DNA of 64,000 nucleotides, from positions 209,139 through 273,138 of the forward strand of contig DATGZN010000077.1 in NCBI GenBank assembly GCA_035297145.1, written 5' to 3'. Numbering within the stretch: position 1 is the first letter of the stretch; the number at the start of each line of letters is the position of its first letter. Below the pieces are notes generated by a model, which saw only the letters and a program-made list of their open reading frames with translations, did no database searches and was not told where the DNA came from. The stretch comes from QHXW01 sp035297145. GTDB taxonomy: Bacteria; Acidobacteriota; Terriglobia; Bryobacterales; Bryobacteraceae. A program made the position numbers and the translations under genes. Positions 27,674 through 35,099 of the stretch are shown here, piece after piece.

Positions 27674-28078
27674 AGGGTTCGCTCGCTTAATCACTGGAAC
27701 CCGAGCATGTCCGCGATAAGCCGTTCACCATCGAGCTGTCGTTTCCAGCTTGTGGGATGCGTGCTCGTGTGCTTTTCGCAGCGCGGCTGTTCCCTATTTA
27801 GGTCTCCTTCGCTTCAACTGGTTCCCATGGGGAGCGGCCTGCGATGGCAAAACATGGGACGCCTTCGTAGACGCCGGTGATTGGCCGGACGAGCCAGAAT
27901 TTCGTGCCTCTCGCAATCAACCCACCACAATTCTGATTGCGATGCACTCCTATCAACTTGGATTCCTGTGCGGCAACAGGTATCGATTTTCACCGACTCA
28001 AGATGACATTCCGGGGATTGTGCCCGAAAGTGTTTGGAACGAAGCAGAGTCTTCAGGGTCGCGATATACTTACCCTCC
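27674..28078. other. Intergenic region rho-permease
   Basis: About 400 bases with no recognised gene. One open frame runs through it on the + strand (27750 onward), but it has no family resemblance and would overlap the permease gene by 190 bases in another frame. A TATACT hexamer at 28065-28070 sits very close to the permease start. No riboswitch fold was recognised. Confidence 0.4.
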
Positions 28079-29455
28079 ATGCTCCCCGATTACATCGCCA
28101 AGTCCTCCCCCAACCCTCCGCAGAATCGTGCGCCCTGGTATGCCAACACCGCGCCCAGCTACGCCGGGGTTTTTCTCTGGATCGCCTTCTACATCTCGCT
28201 CGCCCAGAACACCATCATCCACGCCTCGCTGGGACTCTGCATTGTCGCGCTGGCCGTCGCGGGACTTCTAAGTTACGCCCTTTTCTACTACGCCCCCGCC
28301 ATGCTCGGCATGAAGACCGGGTATCCGCTCTACGTCATAGGCAGCTCAACCTTCGGCACCCTCGGCGGGTACGTCATGCCCGGCCTGCTGATGGGCCTTC
28401 TGCAAATCGGCTGGTTCGCGGTGGGGACTTTTTTCGCCACTAGGTTCATCCTCAACGGTCTGCATTCCGACGCTCAGCCCGGCAGCCTGACATTCATCCT
28501 GATCGGCATCGTCTGGGGCTATGCAATGGCCTTTGTCGGCGTGAAAGGCATCCAATATGTCGCCAAGGTGTCGCTCCTTCTCAACGCGATTCCCTTCCTC
28601 ATGATCCTCATCGTATTCTTCAAGACGGCGCCCGGCATCAGTGGCTATGTTCCCACCGATCCCAATCCGTTCCTCGCCTTCACGCTGCTGCTGCAAATCG
28701 TCATCGGATTCTTCGCCACTGCGGGCGCGGCCGGCGCCGATTTCGGCATGAACAATCGCAACGCGACCGACGTCCGCTGGGGCGGCCTCGTGGGCATCGC
28801 AGGCGCCATCCTCTACGCCGGCGGCTTGCCTATCCTGTCCGTCGCCGGCGCACGCGTCCTCAATCCGACCGTGCAAAGCTACAGCTACGACGCTGTCATC
28901 TCCTCGCTCGGCGGCGTGCTCGCTACGGCGATGTTCTTCCTGTTCGCCCTCGCCTCCATCGGACCCGCCTGCTTCTGTGCTTTCATCGCCGGCAACAGCT
29001 TTTCCACCATGATCCCCGGCGTGAAGCGCATGTCGTCTACCATGGCCGGCGTGACGGTGGCGATCGTTCTCGCCGTTACCGGCGTGGCCGCCGACTTGAT
29101 CGGTTTCTTCACCATCGTCGGCGCGTCGTTCGGCCCCATTTGCGGTGCCATGGCGGCCGATTATCTGCTTTCCGGCAAACAGTGGAAAGGCCCACGCGAA
29201 GGCATCAACTGGGCCGGCTACATCGCTTGGGCCATCGGGTTTGCCATCGGCATTCTACCCAACCTGCCCGTCTCGCCGGAACTCAAGACCTACGCCCAGC
29301 CCGCGGTTCTCTACAGCTTTCTCGCCGGCTTCGCCGTCTATGCGCTGCTCGCCAAAGCCGGACTCGAGCCCCGCACCGTCGAGCTCGAAGAGTCCGGCAT
29401 CCGCGCACCGCTTGGTGGCGGCGGCCGTACCAAACACGGAAGTGCGACGGCGTGA
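28079..29455 (+). CDS. NCS1-type cytosine/purine permease
   Basis: This 458-residue inner-membrane protein has about twelve hydrophobic segments. Landmarks of the nucleobase:cation symporter-1 family are NRAPWYANTAPSYAGVFLWI near the N-terminus and GADFGMNNRNATDVRWGG in the middle, where substrate- and Na+-binding residues lie. CodB-like cytosine uptake is the closest match, but hydantoin or purines are possible. ATG 28079 puts the conserved segment about 20 residues in, as usual. No deaminase is adjacent. Confidence 0.88.
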   Translation: MLPDYIAKSSPNPPQNRAPWYANTAPSYAGVFLWIAFYISLAQNTIIHASLGLCIVALAVAGLLSYALFYYAPAMLGMKTGYPLYVIGSSTFGTLGGYVMPGLLMGLLQIGWFAVGTFFATRFILNGLHSDAQPGSLTFILIGIVWGYAMAFVGVKGIQYVAKVSLLLNAIPFLMILIVFFKTAPGISGYVPTDPNPFLAFTLLLQIVIGFFATAGAAGADFGMNNRNATDVRWGGLVGIAGAILYAGGLPILSVAGARVLNPTVQSYSYDAVISSLGGVLATAMFFLFALASIGPACFCAFIAGNSFSTMIPGVKRMSSTMAGVTVAIVLAVTGVAADLIGFFTIVGASFGPICGAMAADYLLSGKQWKGPREGINWAGYIAWAIGFAIGILPNLPVSPELKTYAQPAVLYSFLAGFAVYALLAKAGLEPRTVELEESGIRAPLGGGGRTKHGSATA

Positions 29456-29470
29456 AACGTGTGGTGGCGG

Positions 29471-29507
29471 TTGACACCATGATGGCGTATATACGCTAAC
29501 ATGATGG
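29471..29507 (+). promoter_or_regulatory. Promoter and operator of the 29.5-kb VapBC pair
   Basis: TTGACA at 29471-29476 is a consensus -35 box. It is followed by CATGATGG at 29478-29485, the 12-base perfect palindrome GCGTATATACGC at 29485-29496, and a second CATGATGG at 29500-29507. The direct repeats are 22 bases apart, about two helical turns, so two antitoxin dimers could bind one DNA face. The repeat ends one base before the start codon, so the mRNA may be leaderless. Confidence 0.6.
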
Positions 29508-29508
29508 T

Positions 29509-29757
29509 ATGATCCGCACACAGGTTCAGCTCACCGAGCAGCAAATCGCGGACTTACGCAAGCTCTCTGTGTCCACTGGCCGCTCGGTCGCCGATTTGGT
29601 CCGGCAGGCCGTCGACTCCTTACTGAATACAAAGTCGACTTCACGCCCTGCGCATCAGGTAGAGCGCGCCCTCCGAGTCGCCGGCAAGTTCTCTTCCGGC
29701 TCAACAGACGTTAGCACCCACCACAATCGTTACCTCGCCGAAGCGTTTCGCCGATGA
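29509..29757 (+). CDS. Ribbon-helix-helix antitoxin (VapB type)
   Basis: This 82-residue protein starts MIRTQVQLTEQQIADLRKLS, a ribbon-helix-helix DNA-binding strand and first helix, followed by GRSVADLVRQAVDSLL as the second helix. The C-terminal half (HHNRYLAEAF) would contact the toxin. Its stop overlaps the toxin start as ATGA. No ribosome-binding site precedes it; the operator repeat lies there instead. Confidence 0.85.
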   Translation: MIRTQVQLTEQQIADLRKLSVSTGRSVADLVRQAVDSLLNTKSTSRPAHQVERALRVAGKFSSGSTDVSTHHNRYLAEAFRR

Positions 29758-30152
29758 ACGTCTTCGTGGATACATCGGCAATCTATGCCGTGTTCGATCG
29801 CGGCGACATCAATCATCCGCGCGCCCGCGGAGCTTGGGAACAGCTCCTAAAAGAGTCCGGGAGTCTTCTCACGAGTAACTATGTTCTGGTCGAGGCCGGT
29901 GCTCTTTTGCAGCATCGTCTCGGTTTCCAAGCGCTGCGCGCGCTCTATGACGATGTGGTGCCTTTGCTGACCGTGGAACGGGTCACTGAGGCCATTCACC
30001 AAGCGGCGGCCGCCTCTCTTCTCACCGCGTCCCGCCGGAACCTGAGCCTGGTCGACTGCGTCAGTTTCCACGTGATGCGCGCGGCTTCCGTTGAATCCGC
30101 CTTCTGCTTCGATCGTCATTTCCGCGCGCAGGGCTTCCTAACGTTTCCCTGA
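29754..30152 (+). CDS. PIN-domain toxin, VapC-like
   Basis: The 132-residue protein opens MNVFVDTSAIYAVFDRGD, with the first catalytic aspartate. The conserved glutamate lies in NYVLVEAGALLQH and the later acidic residues in LSLVDCVSFHVM and FCFDRHFRAQGF. This is a complete PIN ribonuclease of normal length. It is convergent with der; the two stops are about 15 bases apart on overlapping ends. Confidence 0.88.
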   Translation: MNVFVDTSAIYAVFDRGDINHPRARGAWEQLLKESGSLLTSNYVLVEAGALLQHRLGFQALRALYDDVVPLLTVERVTEAIHQAAAASLLTASRRNLSLVDCVSFHVMRAASVESAFCFDRHFRAQGFLTFP

Positions 30153-31445
30153 CCCCTTCGCCTTCGCCTTCCCCTTCACCTTCAACACCACTGGCGTACC
30201 CTTGAATCCGAACTTCCTTCGCAACTGATTCACCAGGTAACGCTCGTGCGAAAAGTGCAGCCCACCCGCGCGGTCCGTGAACACCACAAATGTCGGCGGA
30301 TGCATCGACGCCTGCGTCAGATAGTAAATCTTCCGCTCTTCGAAATGCAGCGACTCCACAAACCGGTTCAGCTCGGCAGTCGGGATCCGCCGCCCCGCCG
30401 ACTCGTACACCTCGCGAATCAGCGTGTACAGCTGGTCGACGCCCGTCCCGTCCTTCGCCGAGAGAAACACCACCGGCGCGTAATCCAGAAACTTCAGCTC
30501 ATCCCGAACCTTCTGCTCGAAGCCGCGTTTCTTCTCCCTGCTCAGCGTGTCCCACTTGTTCACGCAAACGATCACGCCGCGCCCGCCCTCGTGCGCATAG
30601 CCTGCGATCGTCGCATCCAGCGCCACCAGTCCCTCCGAGGCGTCCAGCACCACCAGCACCACCTGCGCCATCCGGATGTGCCGCCGCGCCATCACCACGC
30701 TCAGCTTTTCCGCCATCTCCTTGGTCTTTCCCTTGCGCCGGATGCCCGCCGTGTCTACAAAAATGTAGTCCGTCTCGCCATGTCGCACCTGCGCGTTGAC
30801 GGCGTCGCGCGTTGTCCCCGCGATTGGCGAGACGATCGCGCGCTCCTCACCCGTCAGCGCATTCAGCAGCGTCGATTTCCCCACGTTCGGCCGCCCGATA
30901 ATCGCGACTTTGATGGCCTGGGCCGATTCTTCCGCCGGCGCTTCGGCGAACCCCGCCGTCACATGCTCCAGCAATTCCGACACGCCGATGCCATGCTCCG
31001 CCGAGACCGGAAACACATCGCGAATCCCCAACCCGTAAAATTCGTTTGCCAGATCCTCCCGCGCCACCGTGTCGGCCTTGTTCACCGCCAGCGTCACCGG
31101 TTTGCCCAGCCGCACCAGCATCTGCGCCAGGTCGCGGTCCGCGCCCGTAATCTCAGCGCGCCCATCTACCAGGAAAATGATGTGCGCCGCCGTATCGAGC
31201 GCCACCTGCGCCTGTTTCAGAATCTGGCTGGGAATGTATTCGTCATCGTGGACCACGATGCCGCCCGTGTCGATGATTTCGAACTGCCGCCCGTCATACC
31301 GTGCCTGCCCGTGCATGCGGTCCCGCGTAATTCCCGGCTCATCGCCGACAATGGCGCGCCGCTCCCCCGTGATCCGGTTGAACAGCGTCGATTTTCCAAC
31401 ATTGGGACGCCCCACGATGACGACCGTGGGAGTAACCTGCGGCAT
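30138..31445 (-). CDS. der: Ribosome-assembly GTPase Der (EngA)
   Basis: Der is an essential GTPase with two tandem G domains that acts in 50S maturation. In 435 residues it shows GRPNVGKSTLFNRITG near residue 12 and GRPNVGKSTLLNALTG near residue 187, with G3 motifs DTGGI and DTAGI, and G4 NKAD and NKWD. The KH-like C-terminal domain ends in a basic tail KVKGKAKAKGSGKR. Its end overlaps the end of the VapC gene on the other strand by 15 bases. Confidence 0.97.
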   Translation of the reverse strand: MPQVTPTVVIVGRPNVGKSTLFNRITGERRAIVGDEPGITRDRMHGQARYDGRQFEIIDTGGIVVHDDEYIPSQILKQAQVALDTAAHIIFLVDGRAEITGADRDLAQMLVRLGKPVTLAVNKADTVAREDLANEFYGLGIRDVFPVSAEHGIGVSELLEHVTAGFAEAPAEESAQAIKVAIIGRPNVGKSTLLNALTGEERAIVSPIAGTTRDAVNAQVRHGETDYIFVDTAGIRRKGKTKEMAEKLSVVMARRHIRMAQVVLVVLDASEGLVALDATIAGYAHEGGRGVIVCVNKWDTLSREKKRGFEQKVRDELKFLDYAPVVFLSAKDGTGVDQLYTLIREVYESAGRRIPTAELNRFVESLHFEERKIYYLTQASMHPPTFVVFTDRAGGLHFSHERYLVNQLRRKFGFKGTPVVLKVKGKAKAKGSGKR

Positions 31446-31688
31446 AGTTGTACCGTAGCATTGTCTGCTGTGCTTGCGCCTGAATAGGCCTCACCGCGTC
31501 GGCCAGCTCTGCAGGACACGTTTCGCGGCCAAGTGCACTGGACGCGGATCGGCAGACGGAAGGCGGCCTGCGGGGGCTATTTTCGTGATCCTCGCGGGAA
31601 TAGCTTCCCGCTCCGGAGGGACGATTCGTCTACGGGTTGTCTCGTCACCGGATTGTCTCAGACATCGCCGAGTGCTAGGATTTCGAGC

Positions 31689-32171
31689 ATGACGAAGACC
31701 GATCGAATCCTGGAGATAATTCAGCAAGCTGCTGACGAGTTCCAAGTGTTCAAATCGCGAGGCCCTGGAGAAGGCAATCGCGTAACGAACCAAGCAGTTG
31801 CCGCCATGAACGATTTGACCGCCACAGAAATGGGGCACAAGGTTCATCAGCGGGCCCTGGGCTCAAATGCAAATCACTCAGTAGATTTTTACGTTGAAGA
31901 AGAAGCCACAGTTATAGAGGTAGAATTCAGCCTCTCGAACCCATACCCCTGCCTTGAAAAGGATGCTTTCAAGGTTCTACTCGCGAAGGACGAAGGGTGC
32001 GCGATTAACACACTCGTTCTGGTCGGTGACCCCGGCTGCAAGAAACGACTGTCGGCTCCCGGCCCGCGAGCTATCGCGGAGTGGCTACGGCGTCGCCACG
32101 ACATCTCGCTTCGCATCGTTGAACTCAGGGGTGCGCCCGCATCGGAGCTAGGGAAGGCTACCACGGCCTGA
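31689..32171 (+). CDS. Unknown protein with a possible PD-(D/E)xK nuclease core
   Basis: The product has 160 residues. Its centre reads HSVDFYVEEEATVIEVEFSL, then YPCLEKDAFKVLLAK. An Asp followed after about ten residues by a hydrophobic E-x-E strand and then a lysine-bearing helix is the layout of PD-(D/E)xK nucleases. I infer this from pattern only; no family is recognised. I chose ATG 31689; upstream in-frame codons are arginine-rich and unlike the rest. It sits next to toxin-antitoxin modules. Confidence 0.6.
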   Translation: MTKTDRILEIIQQAADEFQVFKSRGPGEGNRVTNQAVAAMNDLTATEMGHKVHQRALGSNANHSVDFYVEEEATVIEVEFSLSNPYPCLEKDAFKVLLAKDEGCAINTLVLVGDPGCKKRLSAPGPRAIAEWLRRRHDISLRIVELRGAPASELGKATTA

Positions 32172-32286
32172 GTCGTACCTCGAATGGGCCCTCCACGGGC
32201 GTATGGCCAGCCACGCCGGAAACGATTGACCTGGACCCGTAGTCGCTTGCCGATGGATCTGATGTGCCCTTGCGCCACGCGCGATC

Positions 32287-32712
32287 TCAAGGCGTCCGCA
32301 CCCGCTTCACCGCCTCTGATCCAAACTGTCCGTAGTGCTTCAGATTCCAGGTGTAGATGATCTCCGCCTTCGCCTTCAACGCGCAGTGAGCCAGCAGCGC
32401 ATCATAAATGGTGCCGCCCACCACCCCGGCCGCGGACGCTCCTTCGATTGCCCGAAAGTACTCCTCATCGTCGAGCGAAACAATCGTCATCCGCTCGCGT
32501 ATCTCACCTAAGAACAGCATGGCCTGCTCGCCACTAATGCGATCCTTCCCCGGCATTCGGGTCAGTGAGGAATACACTTCGGCGAGGCTATGTGCGGCGC
32601 AGCAGGCCTGCTTCTTGCTGAAGCGCAGAAAGCATTCCATGCTGGCCGCATGGTGCTGGTGGTCACCATAAAACACCGGCACCAGAACCGAGCTGTCGAA
32701 AAACGCCTTCAC
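32287..32712 (-). CDS. PIN-domain toxin, VapC-like
   Basis: This 141-residue PIN protein opens MKAFFDSSVLVPVFYGDHQH, with the catalytic aspartate. The glutamate is in AAHSLAEVYSSLTR, and the later acidic pair in GTIYDALLAHCAL, which carries the typical AxD. It is translated after, and overlaps by four bases, the AbrB-type antitoxin at 32709-32981. Confidence 0.88.
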   Translation of the reverse strand: MKAFFDSSVLVPVFYGDHQHHAASMECFLRFSKKQACCAAHSLAEVYSSLTRMPGKDRISGEQAMLFLGEIRERMTIVSLDDEEYFRAIEGASAAGVVGGTIYDALLAHCALKAKAEIIYTWNLKHYGQFGSEAVKRVRTP

Positions 32713-32981
32713 CTGGACTTGGTGTGCGCGTGGTCACGCTCCTCGCGAATCTGGCGCAGCGTTTCATCCGTGGTGGCCGCTGTCAGAGGACGGCCCGTTC
32801 GGTAGACCCAAACGCCACGTTCTTTTCGTAGGGGCGCGCTGCCACGCACCGGTCGAAGTGTGATCTGCTCGCCCCGGCTCTCGAGCTCAAGCGTATCGCC
32901 GGCGGCCAGTTCCAGTTCGTCGCGAAGAGGCTTCGGCAGAACCACGCGGCCTGCTTTATCGAGTGTGAGTTTGGTCGTCAT
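32709..32981 (-). CDS. AbrB/MazE-like antitoxin (VapB type)
   Basis: The 90-residue product begins MTTKLTLDKAGRVVLPKPLR, a classical AbrB hairpin, then ELELAAGDTLELESRGEQIT. The C-terminal 40 residues are charged and would bind the PIN toxin. The downstream toxin gene overlaps by four bases. The upstream DNA carries nested inverted repeats that are the likely operator. Confidence 0.88.
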   Translation of the reverse strand: MTTKLTLDKAGRVVLPKPLRDELELAAGDTLELESRGEQITLRPVRGSAPLRKERGVWVYRTGRPLTAATTDETLRQIREERDHAHTKSR

Positions 32982-32986
32982 AATGC

Positions 32987-33027
32987 CATTTCCTAATGGG
33001 ATATCCCATCTGTCTATGTCATTATAT
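32987..33027 (-). promoter_or_regulatory. Promoter and operator of the 32.3-33.0 kb VapBC pair
   Basis: On the minus strand a perfect -10 box TATAAT lies at 33027-33022. Just downstream is the 14-base perfect palindrome ATGGGATATCCCAT (32997-33010), overlapping a second inverted repeat CCATT-TCCT-AATGG (32987-33000). Both lie between the -10 box and the antitoxin start at 32981, the expected place for autorepression. The -35 region is weak. Confidence 0.6.
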
Positions 33028-33097
33028 CAACCCGTCAGCCCCTTGGGCGTCTCCACTCTCGGCGTTGAAACCTCTGCCCCCACACTACACTCCGTAT

Positions 33098-33151
33098 ATG
33101 GAGCTCTCGAAAAAGACCACCATCCTCGCGACCGAGGAGATGCTGCCCTGA
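33098..33151 (+). pseudogene. Relic of a ribbon-helix-helix antitoxin start
   Basis: The 17-codon frame MELSKKTTILATEEMLP then a stop looks like the first strand of a VapB-type antitoxin (family members start MELSKKTTIL, from memory). The rest of the gene is gone, and the convergent VapC gene begins ten bases later. It may be all that is left of another module in this island. Confidence 0.4.
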
Positions 33152-33160
33152 TCCTTGCAG

Positions 33161-33541
33161 CTACCACACACTCCTGTTGTAGTGCTTCCGGATATCTTTG
33201 TCGGAAGTAACAAGCGCAGCGTATCCATTCGACTTGGCATGCGCCACAATCACACGGTCGAAAGGGTCCCGAGTCCAGGTCTCGAAAAGGGCCGTCTGAA
33301 TAACCGACGGAAATGGATGGTCACACAGTCTTAATCCGATCTGGCTTTCGAGCTGGTTCAGAAGCGTCTGGGGTGGCCGAATGATTCTCTTGATCTCAAA
33401 TAGATACTCCAATTCCAGCAGCACGATCGGAGAAATCAGAACATCCGACTCCTCAATGGCCGCCCTCGCCCCTGCGGTCAGACGATCCAGTTGCCGCTGG
33501 CAGAGCCAAACCATGACCTGCGTATCCAGGTAAAGGATCAC
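33161..33541 (-). CDS. PIN-domain toxin, VapC-like
   Basis: From GTG 33541 this is a 126-residue PIN protein beginning VILYLDTQVMVWLCQRQLD. The conserved glutamate is in ISPIVLLELEYLFEI, and the later acidic residues in TRDPFDRVIVAHAK and LVTSDKDIRKHY. The start overlaps the antitoxin stop as GTGA. A much longer in-frame opening upstream is just the antitoxin region read in the wrong frame. Confidence 0.88.
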   Translation of the reverse strand: MILYLDTQVMVWLCQRQLDRLTAGARAAIEESDVLISPIVLLELEYLFEIKRIIRPPQTLLNQLESQIGLRLCDHPFPSVIQTALFETWTRDPFDRVIVAHAKSNGYAALVTSDKDIRKHYNRSVW

Positions 33542-33786
33542 AGCTCCGACCAGTCCTTTTCCCAGCCAGCTGTCATCTCCTTGAGCAGCTGCCGCCCCGC
33601 CTGCTTCAGATTCGCCTTTGGCGCCACCACCTTCTGAGCCGTGAGCCGCGCGAACTTCGAGGGCTTTACTTCCGGCGTGATCTGGAGCACCACCCCCTTG
33701 TGAACGAACTCGACCGTTTTGCCCTCCAACGCCTGGTCCGCCAGTTGGAACAGCTCCTGCCGCAACTTCGTGATGGTGATCCGCAT
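33538..33786 (-). CDS. Phd/YefM-type antitoxin
   Basis: The 82-residue protein MRITITKLRQELFQLADQAL followed by EGKTVEFVHKGVVLQITP is the Phd/YefM DNA-binding domain. The C-terminal half (KPSKFARLTAQKVVAPKANL...) is the toxin-binding tail. I chose ATG 33786, not the in-frame codon at 33828, because it matches the family start and fits the promoter 6 bases upstream. Confidence 0.87.
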   Translation of the reverse strand: MRITITKLRQELFQLADQALEGKTVEFVHKGVVLQITPEVKPSKFARLTAQKVVAPKANLKQAGRQLLKEMTAGWEKDWSEL

Positions 33787-33792
33787 GCAAGC

Positions 33793-33822
33793 AATATAGC
33801 AGGCATACGTACATAACGTCAA
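33793..33822 (-). promoter_or_regulatory. Sigma70-type promoter of the Phd-VapC pair, probably leaderless
   Basis: On the minus strand TTGACG (33822-33817) and TATATT (33798-33793) are separated by 18 bases, a near-consensus promoter. The -10 box ends only six bases before the ATG at 33786, so the transcript would start at or near the start codon. Two ATGTAC cores, one within the spacer and one upstream near 33831-33836, about 24 bases apart, could be operator half-sites. Confidence 0.6.
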
Positions 33823-33899
33823 TACCATATATGTACATTAAGAACATCCAACCCATCGCAGTTTGGCATCAAGGCATCAATCCTTTTATGCTTTGATGT

Positions 33900-34138
33900 A
33901 TGCGCACCACGCTGACGATTGAGGACGACGTCGCGGCGCTAATTCGTCGCCTCCGCGAGCGCCGGAAGGCCAGCCTGAAGACGATCGTCAATGAGGCTCT
34001 CCGGCAAGGCCTCAAACAATGCAGGCGCCGTCACGGTCGCAACGCCGTCGCCGGACAACTGTCGTCTCCCTCGGTGCCTGCTTGCCCGGTAACCTCGATG
34101 ATGTCGCCGAAACCTTGACCATCGCGGAAGGCGAGAAT
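33900..34138 (+). pseudogene. Frameshifted ribbon-helix-helix antitoxin gene
   Basis: The frame begins MRTTLTIEDDVAALIRRLRE and continues through NEALRQGLKQ, a normal VapB start. It then loses sense near 34020. A different frame resumes with GNLDDVAETLTIAEGE, which matches the usual VapB C-terminus (LDDV...AEGE). One frameshift near 34020 explains both. The surviving open frame ends at 34118. Confidence 0.6.
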
Positions 34139-34142
34139 TTTC

Positions 34143-34215
34143 GGTGACCTCGTCGACGCTAACCTGCTGTTTTACGCGCACGTCGCCAACTTCGCCCAAC
34201 ACAAAGCAGCGCATG
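34143..34215 (+). pseudogene. Remnant of a VapC toxin gene
   Basis: Immediately after the broken antitoxin, one frame reads GDLVDANLLFYAHVANFAQH then KAAHA. This is a typical VapC N-terminus (VDANLLxYA...H..A). Similarity stops there and no PIN core follows, so the toxin is truncated. Bases 34216-34425 hold nothing I could recognise. Confidence 0.55.
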
Positions 34216-34425
34216 CCCAAGGGAACCCGGGCACCAGGCCGCGCGTTTCCGCTCATTCCGTGATCATGAAGTCGGACAGCTCCTGCGCGGCACCGAGAGA
34301 CCGCCGGATGGCGCCGCAGCGCCGGCCCTACAGACGCCGCCCGTAGGAGTTGGCACCGTCCGGGACTTCGCGTTTTCCGGTTGGCAGTCTAGCAGTTGGA
34401 AACAACGCCGGACACAACGTGCGCC

Positions 34426-34794
34426 TCAAGCCCGCGGTCTTCCAGTCGGGATCATCTCAATGCCGTCCTTGGTGACAATGCTGACGTGCCCGAACCACGA
34501 GTGCTCCGTGCGCATCGTTGAATCAATGAGAGGCTCCAGGTTCTCGGGAATCGCCGGGAACACCCGAAACAGAATCACTCCACAACGTTTGAGCGGGATC
34601 GGTCGTTGAAGCGCGATCTGCCAGAAGTCTTTGTCGAGCGTCAAGACCAGCCGTCCATCCGCTTCGGCGCGCTCAAGTAGTGCGCGGTCCTTCAGACCCG
34701 GACAATCAGTCCGAGCCCACAGAACGTCGTGTCCCACGTTGCGCAGAGTCTCGACTACAGGCCGAGGGAAGTTTTCATCCGCCAGAAATCGCAT
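34426..34794 (-). CDS. DUF5615 PIN-like protein, probable toxin
   Basis: The 122-residue protein opens MRFLADENFPRPVVETLRNV, with DEN as the first acidic site. It continues with AEADGRLVLTLDKDFWQIAL, the DKDF segment typical of DUF5615/Mut7-C-like PIN domains. These occur with DUF433 proteins in probable toxin-antitoxin pairs. The gene follows the DUF433 gene without a gap, so the two are one unit. Confidence 0.85.
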   Translation of the reverse strand: MRFLADENFPRPVVETLRNVGHDVLWARTDCPGLKDRALLERAEADGRLVLTLDKDFWQIALQRPIPLKRCGVILFRVFPAIPENLEPLIDSTMRTEHSWFGHVSIVTKDGIEMIPTGRPRA

Positions 34795-35025
34795 TCACGC
34801 AGGGATCGGGTAGGCCTTGTACTCGTGCGCCAGGTAGCTTGCGTACGCGAGACACGCAAGGATGTCCTCCTTGGTGAGCCCCGGATAGTTCGATAAGATT
34901 TCGCTCTCGGATTGGCCGGCGGCCAGCAACTCAAGAAGGAACTCCACGGCTATGCGAGTGCCGCGGATCACAGGCTTGCCAGCTAAGATCTCAGCATCAA
35001 CGACAATGCGTTCCGGCCACGGCAT
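34795..35025 (-). CDS. DUF433 protein, probable antitoxin
   Basis: This 76-residue protein has the DUF433 signature: AGKPVIRGTRIAVEFLLELL, then YPGLTKEDILACLAYASYLA, a winged-helix-like fold. It is predicted to bind DNA and neutralise the DUF5615 partner whose gene begins at the next base. Function comes from the known pairing of the families, not from a motif of activity. Confidence 0.85.
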   Translation of the reverse strand: MPWPERIVVDAEILAGKPVIRGTRIAVEFLLELLAAGQSESEILSNYPGLTKEDILACLAYASYLAHEYKAYPIPA

Positions 35026-35099
35026 GAGTCCATTCTAACTCCGACGCGCCGGCAGGCGATTCTAACGAGTGGGCTTAGCGAGAGGGTCTCATCCTCCCT

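Noticed and set aside
27750..28271. 173-codon frame between rho and the permease
   Set aside because: No family match, and it would overlap the permease start by 190 bases; left as intergenic.
30246..31487. 413-codon frame opposite der
   Set aside because: Arginine/histidine-rich composition and full antisense overlap with der mark it as a shadow frame.
33161..33856. Long 231-codon reading of the PIN toxin
   Set aside because: The first 105 codons are the Phd antitoxin region in the wrong frame; the PIN protein starts at GTG 33541.
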